Assembly: GCA_030620095.1 (NCBI GenBank)
Contig: JAUTXW010000955.1
Location: 202,113-266,112, forward strand
Length of the DNA: 64,000 nucleotides
Direction: 5' to 3'
From: Kuschelorhynchus macadamiae
Taxonomy: Eukaryota > Arthropoda > Insecta > Coleoptera > Curculionidae
Below are positions 11,716-23,237 of this stretch, in pieces; the stretch's first letter is position 1; each line of letters begins with the position of its first letter. Both the position numbers and the translations under genes were made by a program. The notes under the pieces were generated by a model that worked only from the letters and a program-made list of their open reading frames with translations, searched no databases and was not told the origin of the DNA.

Positions 11716-12268
11716 TACTGTAAAAATTTTTTCATCATATTTTCACCCATGTTAGACTTAAATAGCTCTGAAACGAAAAAATGATCGAGGTGCGGTTTTC
11801 GATAAATATTTTTTGTCAGAAGTTTTGTTTGAAGTATATGTCATTTTATTTTTCCAACCGGAAGTACCGAATAGAAAATAGCTGACTTTCAGGTATAGGA
11901 TAACTTTGTTTTAAATGGAACACCCTGTATATTTCTTCAAAGTGATAAAGCTTAATATATCCCCTTTTCAAAAATGTAATACAAGCTATAGTTGTATTGT
12001 AAAGATACTGCATGTCTATATGAATTTCACGGTCATGTTTTTTTCTTTTTTTGAACAGTCGCCTACGGAAAAAATTCATATTGAGCGGAAAGGCAAAGTG
12101 TGTGATAATGTTTGCAGAAACTGAATCAATAAAGGTAATTCAAAGAAGGCCTCGAAGTATGTTTAATAAAACTTCTCAGACAAAAAACGCAATTAAGCAA
12201 AGAACAGAAAATAATGAAAATTTACTAAAAAAGGCATTAGAAGTTATGGAGGTAACCCAATTAGATCC
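11716..12268 (+). mobile_element. Half of mariner-like element (right arm copy)
   Basis: Inverted copy of 3033-3580: one terminal region plus the N-terminal coding part of the transposase, cut off by the palindrome border. The coding frame begins near 12051 and runs into PLE sequence after TQLDP. Confidence 0.75.
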
Positions 12269-12807
12269 GAAAATAATTCAGTTAATTCTAGATCTGACAT
12301 CCAACAGCTGAGCACCATTTATTGCAATCTGTTGAACAAATGAATTCTTTACCTTGTTCAACAAAAAACAAATAACTTAAATACCATAATATAAATATTC
12401 CACGAACTTCAATATGTACATAAAACTGTTTATCAACGTTTCTTTTACCACAAAAAAAGAAAATAGTTCTTATTATTCAAAAAAATAAATAAATAAATGT
12501 ATATATAAATGTCTTGCTAGTTGTTAAGTTCTACCTGTTAGTAGCATTTCAATATTCATGTGGTTGTATTCGTCCTAATTTAACGTTCTACTGTGTGTTG
12601 AAATGCATATAGCCATGTTTTTGTAACTTCACTTGTAAGTCTTAATTGTTTTTTTTTTTTTAGTTTGATATCATTTTAATCTGTGGTGTATTTTAGCGTT
12701 TCCTCCTGATGAAGTCATAAATAAATGACGAAATATATAGGATGTCAGAAGTAAATTAGTTATTTATTTGACCTACAGACCGCATACCCGATATTAGATT
12801 TTTTATT
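12269..12807 (+). mobile_element. Third PLE copy, 5'-truncated
   Basis: Matches the last part of the right PLE from about 9353 to its 3' end: the final coding codons, stop, 3' untranslated region and terminal CCGATATTAGATTTTTTA. The 5' truncation is typical of target-primed reverse transcription. It begins exactly where the palindrome arm ends. Confidence 0.9.
12701..12742 (+). ncRNA. Hammerhead-like ribozyme motif, PLE type, mutated
   Basis: Same motif as 9789-9830, but the first base of the downstream stem I strand is T instead of G (TAGGA rather than GAGGA), which weakens stem I next to the cleavage site. Confidence 0.5.
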
Positions 12808-12831
12808 TACCTTAGTACGGTCGTGAGCATG

Positions 12832-12834
<3 letters not shown>

Positions 12835-12882
<48 letters not shown>
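12835..12882. repeat. (TA)n microsatellite
   Basis: About 24 TA units shortly after the third PLE copy. PLE 3' ends repeatedly lie beside TA tracts in this window. Confidence 0.9.
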
Positions 12883-12886
<4 letters not shown>

Positions 12887-12929
12887 ATACCTTAAATCTA
12901 TAAACATTAGCTAGATTTAACATTCTATT

Positions 12930-13490
12930 TGGACGGTACAACAACTCAGTGGAATATCTGTATGGTAATTTGAAAACATTTTTTAAGACCTAATTCCGCA
13001 TCATGTGTTATACTATTGGCAGTACCCCAGACCGAAATAAGATAACGAAGATGACTATAAATTTGTGAAAAATACAATTGCTTACGAATTCTTAATTTTA
13101 GTAAGTAACCTATACGATACAGAACACCCACAAATGATGAAACCTTATTTCTTACATATTGTATGTGTCTGCTCCATGAAAGCCTTTCATCAATTAAGAG
13201 TCCAAGAAACTTTGTTTCATTTTTATACCTAAGGTGATTAGGCCCGAAAGAAATTGAATGATCTTCATGATGGCTCCTGGAACCGACATACATAAACGAT
13301 GATTTTTCAACATTTACAGTCAGTTTATGTGAGGTTAACCAATTTAGTAAAAGTTTTTAATAATTCTCCTAATTTCATTTTTATCCCTGCCAAAATACAT
13401 TATAGTTGTATCGTCTGCGTACAACTTAATTTTACCACTTAGATTTAAATCAAATATAGAGTTGACATAAATAAGAAAAGGGTCGGTAAG
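12930..13490 (-). pseudogene. Non-LTR retrotransposon RT fragment (Jockey/CR1-like)
   Basis: Minus-strand reading shows the end of an RT palm (YADDT near 13410, preceded by FLIYVNSIF) and the thumb (KFLGLLIDERLSW, LYRIGYLL, HLRYLISVWG). The 115-codon open part is 13293-12946; the YADDT part is in another frame with a stop. 5' and 3' parts are missing. Spacing and wording fit Jockey/CR1-type LINEs, but the clade is not certain. Confidence 0.8.
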
Positions 13491-13499
13491 TTAAGTTTT

Positions 13500-14195
13500 T
13501 TTAGACACTTCGTGAAAAAATGAATAAGAAAAGGAATCTTTTTTAAATATCCAAAATCATGTAGAAAATACGAGTGCTTATATTGGTAACAAAAAACTAC
13601 ATATGAACATACTACAAAAAACATTTTGATAAGTATGATAAGTAAAACAGTATAAATTTAGGCTTAAAACAAATAAAACTTGATAATGCATCTAACAAAT
13701 GTAAAAACAAATCAGTCATAGTTAAGGAACACAAAATAAAAATAATATAACATAATACATTTCTACCGTAAAAAAAATTTTTGGAACCACGTCGTAACTC
13801 ATTACTCATACTATAATAATAGTGAGTAAACACTAAACAGACTACTAAACCTAACGAATAAACTACTACCGATTGTAAGATGTAACAATAAAAAGTTATA
13901 TTAATTACACTGACCAAAAAAAAAATTTTTTTTTTGTTGTAACACAAATCAGAATAGCATAACATAATAGAATAGACCTATCCAAATACGAAAATGACAA
14001 ATAGAAAGTTGTAGCACGTAGGGTTTTCTTGTTAGAGTTGTAGAACCGTATGGAATTTTACGATACTTAATATCTATAGAAAAAATGATTTCAGAAAATT
14101 CTTGACACTATTTATTGACTATGTTTACAGTTTTCGCCTATTAAACATACCATACATCTAAGAGAAAAGCAAGCGAGAAAAATATTAACTTAAAA
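13500..14195. other. AT-rich stretch, nothing recognised
   Basis: The minus-strand frame at 13965-13612 is rich in Phe, Tyr, Cys and Leu, as expected from AT-rich non-coding DNA, and shows no motif. Confidence 0.5.
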
Positions 14196-14201
14196 CACTA
14201 A

Positions 14202-15833
14202 TTAAACTTTATTTTTTCGTTTATGAGGTGTCCTATCTTCTCTCTTCAAAAACCAACAGTAGTCATCCATCATGGTTGGATCCCATCGTCCTTGGTACCG
14301 AATTTCCATTGTTCTGATATCTTGGTGAAACCTTTCACCCTGCTCGTCACTAACAGCTCCCAAATTTTTAGGAAAAAAATGACAGATGAGAATGGAGAAA
14401 GTGAATTTTTAATGACATTCTGGCACCAAGCGCTTTATAGGCATCTAAGAGTTCATTAACTAATTGTTCATAATTTTCATCCATATTGTTGCCTAAAAAT
14501 CCTCTTACTACATTAACAAATGAATTCGATGCTCTGAGTTCCTGTCTGGTAAGCTTTTCCGTAAAATTGACATCGTCCAGCAATTTTCTGATTTGTGGCC
14601 CAATAAAAATGCCTTCTTTTAATTTGGCATCACTTAATTGAGGAAAGACTTGTCTTAGGTATTTAAATCCATCGCCATCTTTATTCAAAGCCTTCACAAA
14701 GTTTTTCATCAGCCCAAGTTTAATGTGAAGAGAAGGCAAAAGGACATTTTTGGGATCAACAAGAGGTATAAATTTAACATTTTGAAATACCGGTTGAAAT
14801 TCGCTTCTTTCTGGCCAAATTTTTGTTACATAATGCTGATTTACTGCACGATTGTCCCATAAACAAATAAAACAGCAATATTTTGTAAATCCCCCCTGAA
14901 GTCCCACTAAAATCGCTATAATTTTTAAGTCCCCACATATCTGCCATTTATACATATTGTAGTTTATTTTATCCAAAATCGTGCGAATATTTTCAAAATT
15001 TTCTTTCATAGCACATGAATGGGCAGTATAGAGGGTTTTAAATTTCCATTATGCAATAACACAGCTTTTAAGCTGTATTTAGATGAGTCTATGAATAAGC
15101 GCCACTCACGAGGAGAATGTTCAATATCAAGGTCCTGCATTAAACTGTCTATATCAGTACACGCGCACAACGATTTTCCCATACTGTAGAATTCAGAAAA
15201 CATAGCATTTCTTTTTCTGAAATTCGTAATTTTTATTTCTTTGGCCAATAGGTTCCATTCCTTAAGACGGGAACCCAGAAGTTCTGACTGTTGCTAGGAT
15301 AACCCCAAATCACGTACTTAATCATTTAATTCACTTTGAACAATCAAATGTGGCTCGCCAGAACTGGGACCTGTGGTAAAAGTGGGATCGGTGCACTGTT
15401 CTTCTGAGCTGCATCATGAGGCGTTATCTCCATTATTTCCCAAATCAATAGCTTGCCAATTTAAAGGCGCAATCGGCACTGGAAAATTTGCATTATGAGG
15501 AACAGGTCGTGTGGCAGATTGCAAATTTGGATATTCTATATTGTGCTTTCCCTTTTTGGAATAACCTTCAGTCTTTGTCAGGCAAAAATAACAATCGTCA
15601 GAACGATTGGTGGGTTCTCGTCATACCATTGGTACTGCAAAAGGCATACTTTTTCTCTTTCCCTTCATCCACTGCTTATCTTGATCCCCAATTAATACAC
15701 CAAAATAGTTAAAGTAGGCTTTTTTTACATTTTCAGAAAATGGTCTGGCTTGTGATTTCACCAGAAATTCTCTACAAGTATAACAAAATTTGTCAGGAGA
15801 AATTTTGCAACTTCGGCGCGTTTGACTCGACAT
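14202..15833 (-). pseudogene. Unnamed multicopy arthropod protein family, broken copy
   Basis: From the ATG at 15833 the reading runs SPDKFCYTC, GDQDKQW, KGKRKSMPFAVPMV, CYFC, then EWRLFIDSSKYSLKAV, QGGFTKYCCFIC, PLVDPKNVLLPSLHIKLGL, MSLKIHFLHSHL, DEQGERFHQDI, and YCWFLKRE to a stop at 14202. I recall this layout from many uncharacterised, multicopy arthropod proteins but know no function or family name. Paired cysteines suggest metal binding near the N-terminus. There is an apparent in-frame deletion after GDQDK, plus stops near 15300-15420. Frameshifts lie near 15028 (one base lost) and near 14375 (one extra T in a T run). High copy number and decay suggest it travels with a mobile element. 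Confidence 0.6.
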
Positions 15834-16242
15834 TCTCGTCTTCACATACACTTGCTTATTAATACACAGAGAACCACTCAATTCGAAACTCAACAGAAGA
15901 GTGATATTAAACGTTTATTTTATGTCTAATGTTGTAAACAACCCAGTCTAGGTAATTTTTCCCTCGTAAAATGGACCCATTTTAGCCGCCCAATAATAAA
16001 ATTGTTTACCTGCCAATATAAAAGGTTCTAATTATGCTATTAAAAATTGGTACGTATTAGGGCTTTCTGAATATTTTTGTTATTATTTGGAGGGTATTTC
16101 CATTGTGAAAATAATGAGCTGGCCTGTGTTAAAAAAATCTTGTCGGCCAGTGATTATTAATTAATATAATTATTATGAGATATATAGCATATATATTTTA
16201 AAAATAAACCTAATCCCCTTCTTCTGTCTATTACGATAATAG

Positions 16243-17100
16243 CTAGTAGCTTAACAACCCGCGCAATAGGCTCATCATTATCAGTTTTGCTAAGCATCTC
16301 TCTATGTTCATAATTATGAACGATTCCAAGTGTTCATCACTTAAAGAATTTCGAAGTCTGTGTTTCACATATTTTAAAATTGAAAAACTACGTTCGCAAG
16401 ATACTTGTGCAATGTTAAATAAGGATAAGTACGGGTATGCATTTTGAAACATATTGTATTACTAGAGCGAGATAGCAACAAGGTACACAGTTTTTACAAA
16501 GAGTTTTTTCCACTCCACGTTGACATTTATTTCCTAAATTGATTTCACCTATTCTCATCCGCTGAAATTTCCGAATCCAAAATGTCTTCAGTCAGTGTCA
16601 TCTTTTAAAAAGATTCCTATAAGCTCATTTTATAAATGGGCCAATTCCTTATGAAATTATTTCATTCTTTTTTTATTTTTGATGGTTGGATTTCTTCATC
16701 GAATTGTCTAACATTACTTCAAATATTTTTTAAGCTATTTTTGAGTACACCATTGTTTTTTAGTCAGGAAAATTAATTGGATTAAATATTGCCTATCTGC
16801 GCATAGAGACATATTTTTTCCATACCGATTTTTAATCGATGTAATAGCATTGTCCATTATGACATAACATACATCGATTTTGAATTTTTCTTTTGTATTA
16901 CGAACAGTCTCATCCGAACACTTAGGATCTGCTTGCAAATTATTTTCTTGATAGAGAGAGTTAGGATGTTAATAATTACATTTAAAGTAGATTTTGATGT
17001 GAAGGTCGCGAAATCTCCTGCTCTCTTAGTAAGACCTCTATCTTTATAATGTCGGCTACGCACAATCTTGTTATCCAAATTATTTTTAAGAATAATGTCG
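16243..17100 (-). pseudogene. hAT transposase remnant (C-terminal half)
   Basis: Three minus-strand frames in order resemble one hAT-type protein. KIVRSRHYKDR and AGDFATFT lie near 17070-16990. EKFKIDVCYVIMDNAITSI is near 16890-16840. The dimerisation domain has LFNIAQVSCERSFSILKYVK and LSDEHLESFIIMNIER at 16420-16290. The wording fits the ZMYM-like branch. Many stops and frame changes; no ends or target duplications found. Confidence 0.7.
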
Positions 17101-17419
17101 TATCTTGAAAATTATCTTGAAAAAGTGCCATGGTCTTTACCAACATTAACATTTTTTAATATATAGGCAGCTTCATGCATCTTACCTTTAAAATAATTAA
17201 GATTGTAATTATTGTTGGAATAGATATAAATGTAAAAGTGCTTTAAAGGATATCAAAGATATCTTTTTTACACACTCTATAAAAATAAAAAATTCATAAC
17301 AGAAAGATAACATGACTGTTGGCCAATGTTGTATCCTTAGAGGAAGAATAAAAATAGAGTTCATTATTTACATATTTAGCCAGTGCCAAGATTTTTTTTC
17401 CTTTCTAAAAAGGAGTGGA

Positions 17420-17524
17420 CTCTTGGCCTGACACGCCTACTTGGGGGATAGCACAATGGGCCCCAGTGAGCCTAAGTGCTGCCCTTGTCGGGCTCCCCAT
17501 CTATGTCTATGTCTATGTCTACTG
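17420..17524 (+). repeat. Retrotransposon-like 3' end with TCTATG tandem tail
   Basis: A GC-richer block (GGGGGATAGCACAATGGGCC region) ends in about three and a half copies of TCTATG. Short tandem tails are typical of some non-LTR elements and SINEs. No coding part is attached, so the family is unknown. Confidence 0.45.
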
Positions 17525-17529
17525 CCAAG

Positions 17530-20500
17530 ATTACCTCACAGTATAAGGTCGATCGTACGACGATGCCAATCCTAGCCAGGAACACCAACGTTTATACCAA
17601 TTTATTATACGGTGATATGTTTAAACATGATGCAATACAATTTTCATACAAATAATAGTAATGTATTTCCAGTATTCGCTTCTAAGCAGTATAAAGAAAT
17701 TACTTTTATTGCAAAATAGTAAAATACAAACTAAAATATCCAAAGTATCAGATCAGATTTCACCAGTAACAAGAGTTTTAGTTAGCTTTGGCAATCCCGA
17801 TCGACAACTCCACGTATTAGACCATCCCACTGTGGCATTAGATCTTTCATTGACAAGGGATCCTTATAGTAAAAAAGTATAATAGTCTACAGTAAACATT
17901 GTTACAGGGTCACGTGACCGGCGTGACTTAAAAACCAATAGCGGGTCGTGAAACTGCAATAAATTTTAAAATTAAAGAAATTAATTTGATAAAAAATATT
18001 TTTTAAGCGTCACTACTGCATGTGTTTTGATGTATTATTGTGTATTTGTTGATATAGCTCAAATCTTCTAATTATAGGTAGCCTTACTTCAAGAAGCAGC
18101 GTTCTAAAGGTGCGGTGACATTAGAAGAATATTAATTTTCTAAATATTTAATAAATAAGTTTTATTTACTTTATCTTGGACATTGCGAAACTAGGAGCTT
18201 TAGTTGATCTAACTATGGTGCGGCAATGTGAGTTTGTAAAAAAATGGTCGTTTAAGTTTGGAATTTTATTTTAATCACTAAGTAAACAGCAACATTTCCT
18301 TTTCCAGGAGACATATCTAATGGAAGATACCTTATTCACGTATTTTGGGTCACATGACGTATGGACCAATCCGGTTCAGTATAATAGAACGTTATTTCGT
18401 CGGGGTCATATGAGAATCTTCAGAAGCAAAATAATACAAAAAAGACTCTGAGGTGATTTTTTTGCCGATTACAATAGTTTTTTCCTATCAGAGAATTAAA
18501 ATAATTATAGAATATACCTATACTATATTAAAATAATCGAAGGGCGTCTTACGCTCAAAAAAACGTACTGCGAATTCGAAAATCACTAGATTTTGGATGA
18601 AATCTGGGAAAATAATAAAGTTTCGGATGATTTCGCGCCTTTTTTTAATTTTCACTTGAGTTGGGCCTATTTTTTATATAAGTGTTGTCAGGTAAAGGAA
18701 TTTAAATGGTGATTCTTTGGATATTAAAAGTAAAACTGGTTAGAATTTAAGATTTAGGATATTGAAAATTAAAAAAATCTTTAATTCTTTAAATTTTAGC
18801 TATTAACGTGGAAAAACAATCTATTCGTATCTAATAGCGCTCTTTTACTTTCTTGGTTAAAAATTAAAGGTCATATGATAATGACGTGGTAACATTTTGG
18901 TAAAAATCCAATATGGCTAAACAAAATGGCGGTTTAATGAAATGTTAAAAAATATTACTAAGAAACTGCTTGTCCATTTTATCCAAATGTTGCAGAAAAA
19001 TTAAGTTTGACATGACCATCAACTGATGAGTTTTACTACAAATCCAAATTGGCGACCTAATAAAATATTGTGTGTCAAGGCAGAAAACTACATTATCGAT
19101 TATGTTCAAATTTTGCTCAAAAATCAAATATTATATAGGGATGAACTGGTAAAAATGACAAATTCAAAATGGGGGAACAAACGGTGGCCTAATTAAATGT
19201 TTAAAAATATCTGAAAAAAATACTTATCGGATTGATTGATCGATTGATGACATTCCCGTTTTAAATATTTATTACAAAAAATGTATGAATTGCTCCCCTA
19301 ATATCGGTTTTTAATCAAATCTGTATAAATATTAAAATTCGCTCGCATTCTAGGCATTCCTACTCTCATTTATGAAATATTTACTAAAAATGTATGGATT
19401 TTTATATTAGGATTTATTTATTTATTATTATGTTCATTTTTTTGACGCTATTTTTTTATGCAATCTTAAGTTGTTTTTTCACGCTGATTTTTTTAAATAT
19501 TTTATTAAGCCGCCATCTTCGATTCGTATTATTTTAAATATTAATAGTTTATTTATATATAATATTTGATTTATGAGAAAAACTGGATAATCAGTTTTCA
19601 GTAATATTTTTTAACGTTTCACCACGCAGTCATTTTGTTCCGCCATATTGGATTTTTACCCAAATTTTACTATGTCGTTCTCCATAAGACCCCTAATTTT
19701 TGGTACCAAAACTTGAGGTAAACCGGTAGTTTTTTAGCTAGGCCGCGAACTGACAGGACAGACAGAGAGACCGATGGATATGAGAAAAAACATGTTTTTG
19801 GGCATCAAGGATCTAGGAACGCTAAAATGTGAAGACATGTAAAATCTGGCAGGCTGATTTTTTTTCACGATTACAAACATTTTATTTGTTGCCATTTTGG
19901 TCCACCATGTTCAATTGGTACCGCAATTTTACCAGTCATCTCTTTACCATACTTAATTCTTGCACAAAATTTGAAATCAATCTAATAAGTATTTTTCCAG
20001 GATGATTTTTTAAATATTTTATTAAGCCGCCATGTCGTTTCGCCATTTTCTGTGCAATCCCAGGTAAATCCGATAAGTAGTTTTTTTAGTAATATTTTTT
20101 TAACAGTTCACTAGGACGCTATTTTGTTTTGCCATATTGGATTTTTACCAAAATGTTGGCATTCAAATCGGATAAGTATTCTAAAAAACCTAATAGGGTG
20201 GCTTTTTCACGATTACAATACTTTCTTTTTACGAGGGAAGTAAAAGTTAAGAAACTACTTATCAAACGGTCCTCAAAATTTTTACAAGAATGAACAGTAA
20301 TATAGAGAATAACTGGTGTGAAGCCAACATGGCGGAACAAAATGGCCGGCTTATGAAATGTTTAACAATTTAGTACCAAAAAATTACTTATCGATTTGAC
20401 TTGAAATTTTGCACAAAAATCAAGCGTGAAATATAGATCAAGTGGTAAAATTTAAGAGCCACTTCTGTGTCAAAACAAAATGGGGGCCCATTCAAATGTT

Positions 20501-20900
20501 TAAATATTTGGTAAAATTTCATTAATTAAAATAAAACCTTTCATGGCGAAAAATAATAATTGACATGATTTATTTTTTGTAGGCTATGTAAATAAAGTTA
20601 TAAAAAGAAAGTAATAATATTATTATAAAAATGAATTAAAAACAAATTTAAACAACTATGTAAATTCGCCTTTGCCCACAACTTAAATCGTAAAGAATTC
20701 CAGTTCACAAAGATAAAACATTTTATGAATGCACATAGTTGTTTGATTCTAACTAAAAAAAATGTGTATAGAGTTATTACAAAATAAATAATATGCATAT
20801 ATAAACTGACTTATATATACATAGTGGAATTTTGTACGAGGGAAATTCTGGATAAAAGAGAATTTACCTTTTTTTTTTCTTTATTTGGAATACCGGCTCC
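17530..20900. other. AT-rich DNA with degenerate dispersed repeats
   Basis: No gene found. From about 18600 to 20550 a phrase recurs many times on both strands: variants of GCCATATTGGATTTTTACC, AAATGGCGG, and 'Lys-rich' AT linkers. One copy near 19740 carries GCCGCGAACTGACAGGACAG followed by GACA units. The same unit recurs at 31560-31740 and 33400-33800. It looks like an old, heavily mutated dispersed repeat family. Confidence 0.5.
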
Positions 20901-20903
20901 CTA

Positions 20904-21600
20904 TACAGGGTGTCTCACGACGAAATGCGGCAATTTCTCAAAAAGTAGCCTTTAGAAAAATTTGAAATTTTGGCAGCTAACTAAAGTCGATGGGGCAACT
21001 CGCGCAAAATATTTTCAAGATGGCGGCATTTCCTGTTATACCGGAAGTAGACGTCAACTTTCTTATTTTAAATGGAACACCCTGTATATAATAAAATTTT
21101 TGGATTCCCCGAAAAATTCTAGGTATATTTCATGTATAATATCCTATACCTAAGTTCAAATGTTTTTGAGATATTTTGAATTTTATGTAAAAAATGACGT
21201 TTGCGGGTCTAGACATAACTGTAACTATCTGCTTATCGAAGTCTCTTTTATTCATTTGCGGTTGGCTTACTTGTCCAAAAGGGTACACTTTAGTGGCCTG
21301 TGCTGATATGTTTATAATAAATAAATATAAGGTGATCAAAAAATGACATTATAAATATACTTTAAAAAATCGTTAATAGTTACTTTTTCCAAAAGGAAAC
21401 TAAATAATACCAGACGGCTTCTAAGTTTTCTTGTTAGGTGGCCATGACGGGGAGGCCTAGCGAGAACAAAACCAGTTGGTTACTATAGAAACGTAATATT
21501 TGTTGTCGTTTGACAATTACCTACTAAAATATTATTTATTTATTATAGTAATTATTAAACTAATAATCATGCCGGGGCGATTAAATTACACACACGAGGA
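20904..21600 (+). repeat. Left long terminal inverted repeat
   Basis: Pairs with 25754-26539. The shared features, in order, are the TACAGGGTGT end, a CCGGAAGT block, CACCCTGTAT-type sequence, GTTTTTGATCACC-type sequence, and the leader and ATG of the transposase. Confidence 0.85.
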
Positions 21601-21769
21601 TTATTTGAATTTGTTTATTATCTATGAGGAATCTAACAGAGTTTTAACAAGAACATGCCAGATATTTGCTGATAGATATCCAGATAAACAGAAACCGTCA
21701 CCGAACAGCCTTAAACAAATGTTGGAAAACTATAAAAAATTTGAAACCGTGAAGACAAAAATTAATTAA
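21570..21769 (+). pseudogene. Transposase N-terminal fragment (fold-back copy)
   Basis: ATG followed by PGRLNYTHEDYLNLF and a helix-turn-helix region (FADRYPDKQKPS), stopping after KTKIN. It duplicates the start of the gene read on the minus strand from 23237, so it is an inverted extra copy of the 5' coding region. It also preserves the sequence that the nested insertion interrupts in the other copy. Confidence 0.85.
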
Positions 21770-21814
21770 AGAAAGCCTATTCCCATTATAGTCTAGTCTA
21801 CACAAGAGCACAAC

Positions 21815-23237
21815 TTATTTTTTCAATAAATGTTGAAAATGTCCACCTTGTACTTCCAAACATTTTTCGCATCTCCGAATAAATCCCTCGTGGGTGGCCG
21901 CTCTAATTGAAGCTGGAGATAAACTTTCGAACGCGTCCCTTACCCTTGCCATACAGTCCTTTACTGGATTAAAATAAACGATTTCTTTTATCGTTCACTA
22001 TATAAAATAGTCTAAGACTGTCAGATCGGGGGAACGAGGAGGCCACAGGAAAGGTCCATTGTTGGCAATCCACTTGTCGTAAAACGTAGCTTGTAAAAAG
22101 TTAGTAACTGCAGCGGTTCTATGTAGTGGGGCGCCAACGTATTGGTAGAAAATTTGACTATGTTCTGCCAAAGGTAAATTACTTAAACATTCGTTGTCCA
22201 ACTTTTCAAGAATATTCAGATATCTTTCTCCTACAAAAGTTTATAGACATAATTTTACGGAAAGAAATGCTTTGATAATATTCATCGATTTATTGATTTA
22301 AGAAGAAACAAAATACATCAAAATTCAATTAATTTAATCTGAAGAGTGCCCAATAAAAAAAAAGAAGGTTTAGTATTTTATGACTTTCTAAAGTATCCTT
22401 TAGATATGATGGGTTACGGTATGTGGACCAGTATTTGTATGAAGTAGTGTAGTGTGAATTGTATAAATAATTTAATTTAATTTATTTATGTAATAAGATT
22501 TACTAAATGATTTATCTAAGTTTGGATTGACACTAAATTGATAAATTCTAATATTACCTAAATGGATTATTTTTCATTAAAAAAGTCCTTGTGCCTAGGC
22601 AAACTTACCATTCAAATATTCTTCGTAAAAATTCAGTTTTATTATTCCATCGTTCCTTACTGCACAAAATAAATTAAATATCTTACTGCATAAGGATTCG
22701 AATCACTCCAAAAATGGGAATTGTGTCTATTGAAAAGGCCAGTTTAAGTAAATTTTCCTTTATCGGTCCAAATTATATTGTCCAAAAATCTACGGTTATC
22801 TTGTACCAGTGTTAAAATATACTTGCAAAACTGTACTCTTTTTAGCAAATCGGTGTCTTTTAGATGTTGAACCAATGATATTAAATAAGGTTGGAAGTTA
22901 TGTTTTAACAGAATACTATGCACTGAGTTCCTCGAGATTCGCGATTGTCTTGCCACATTTCTTAGGAATGTCATTGGATATGCTGCAAAATATCCCAGAA
23001 TTGCAATCTCGATATTTTCATTATCAACAATGGGCTTCCTTTTATTAATTTTTGTCTTGACGTTTCCAAAATTTTTATACTTTTCCAACATTTGTTTAAA
23101 GCTGTTCGGTGACGGTTTCTGTTTATCTGGATATCTATCAGCAAATATCTGGCATGTTCTTGTTAAAACTCTGTTAGTTCCCCATAGATAATAAACAAAT
23201 TCAAATAATCCTCGTGTGTGTAATTTAATAGCTCCGG
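21815..23237 (-). pseudogene. DD41D mariner-like transposase, decayed
   Basis: The minus-strand reading runs from the helix-turn-helix region (FADRYPDKQKPS near 23140) through IIWTDKGKFT (first catalytic Asp, 22760) and FNRHNSHFWSDSNPYAV. After about 300 bp of interrupting sequence (22240-22560) it continues into HRTAAVTNFL, WPPRSPDLTVLD and a C-terminus ending GHFQHLLKK. In the expected QQDGAP motif the Asp is replaced (QYVGAPLH), so the second catalytic residue is lost; 41 residues separate that position from the final Asp. The start codon itself lies at 25755-25753, beyond the nested insertion. The gene cannot work. Confidence 0.85.

Larger units (their letters stand above)
7672..12268. 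repeat. Right arm of 9.2-kb palindrome
   Basis: Inverted copy of 3033-7626, separated from it by a 45-bp spacer (7627-7671) that itself contains a further partial copy of the arm-end sequence. The arm ends at 12268 inside mariner sequence (after codons for TQLDP), immediately where a 5'-truncated third PLE copy begins. Arm lengths agree to a few bases. Confidence 0.9.

Noticed and set aside
13612..13965. 117-codon minus-strand frame as a membrane protein
   Set aside because: Hydrophobicity follows from AT-rich composition; no conserved motif, and the surroundings are non-coding.
19015..19045. CTGATGAG near 19023 as a ribozyme core
   Set aside because: No stem II or GAAA follows; chance match.
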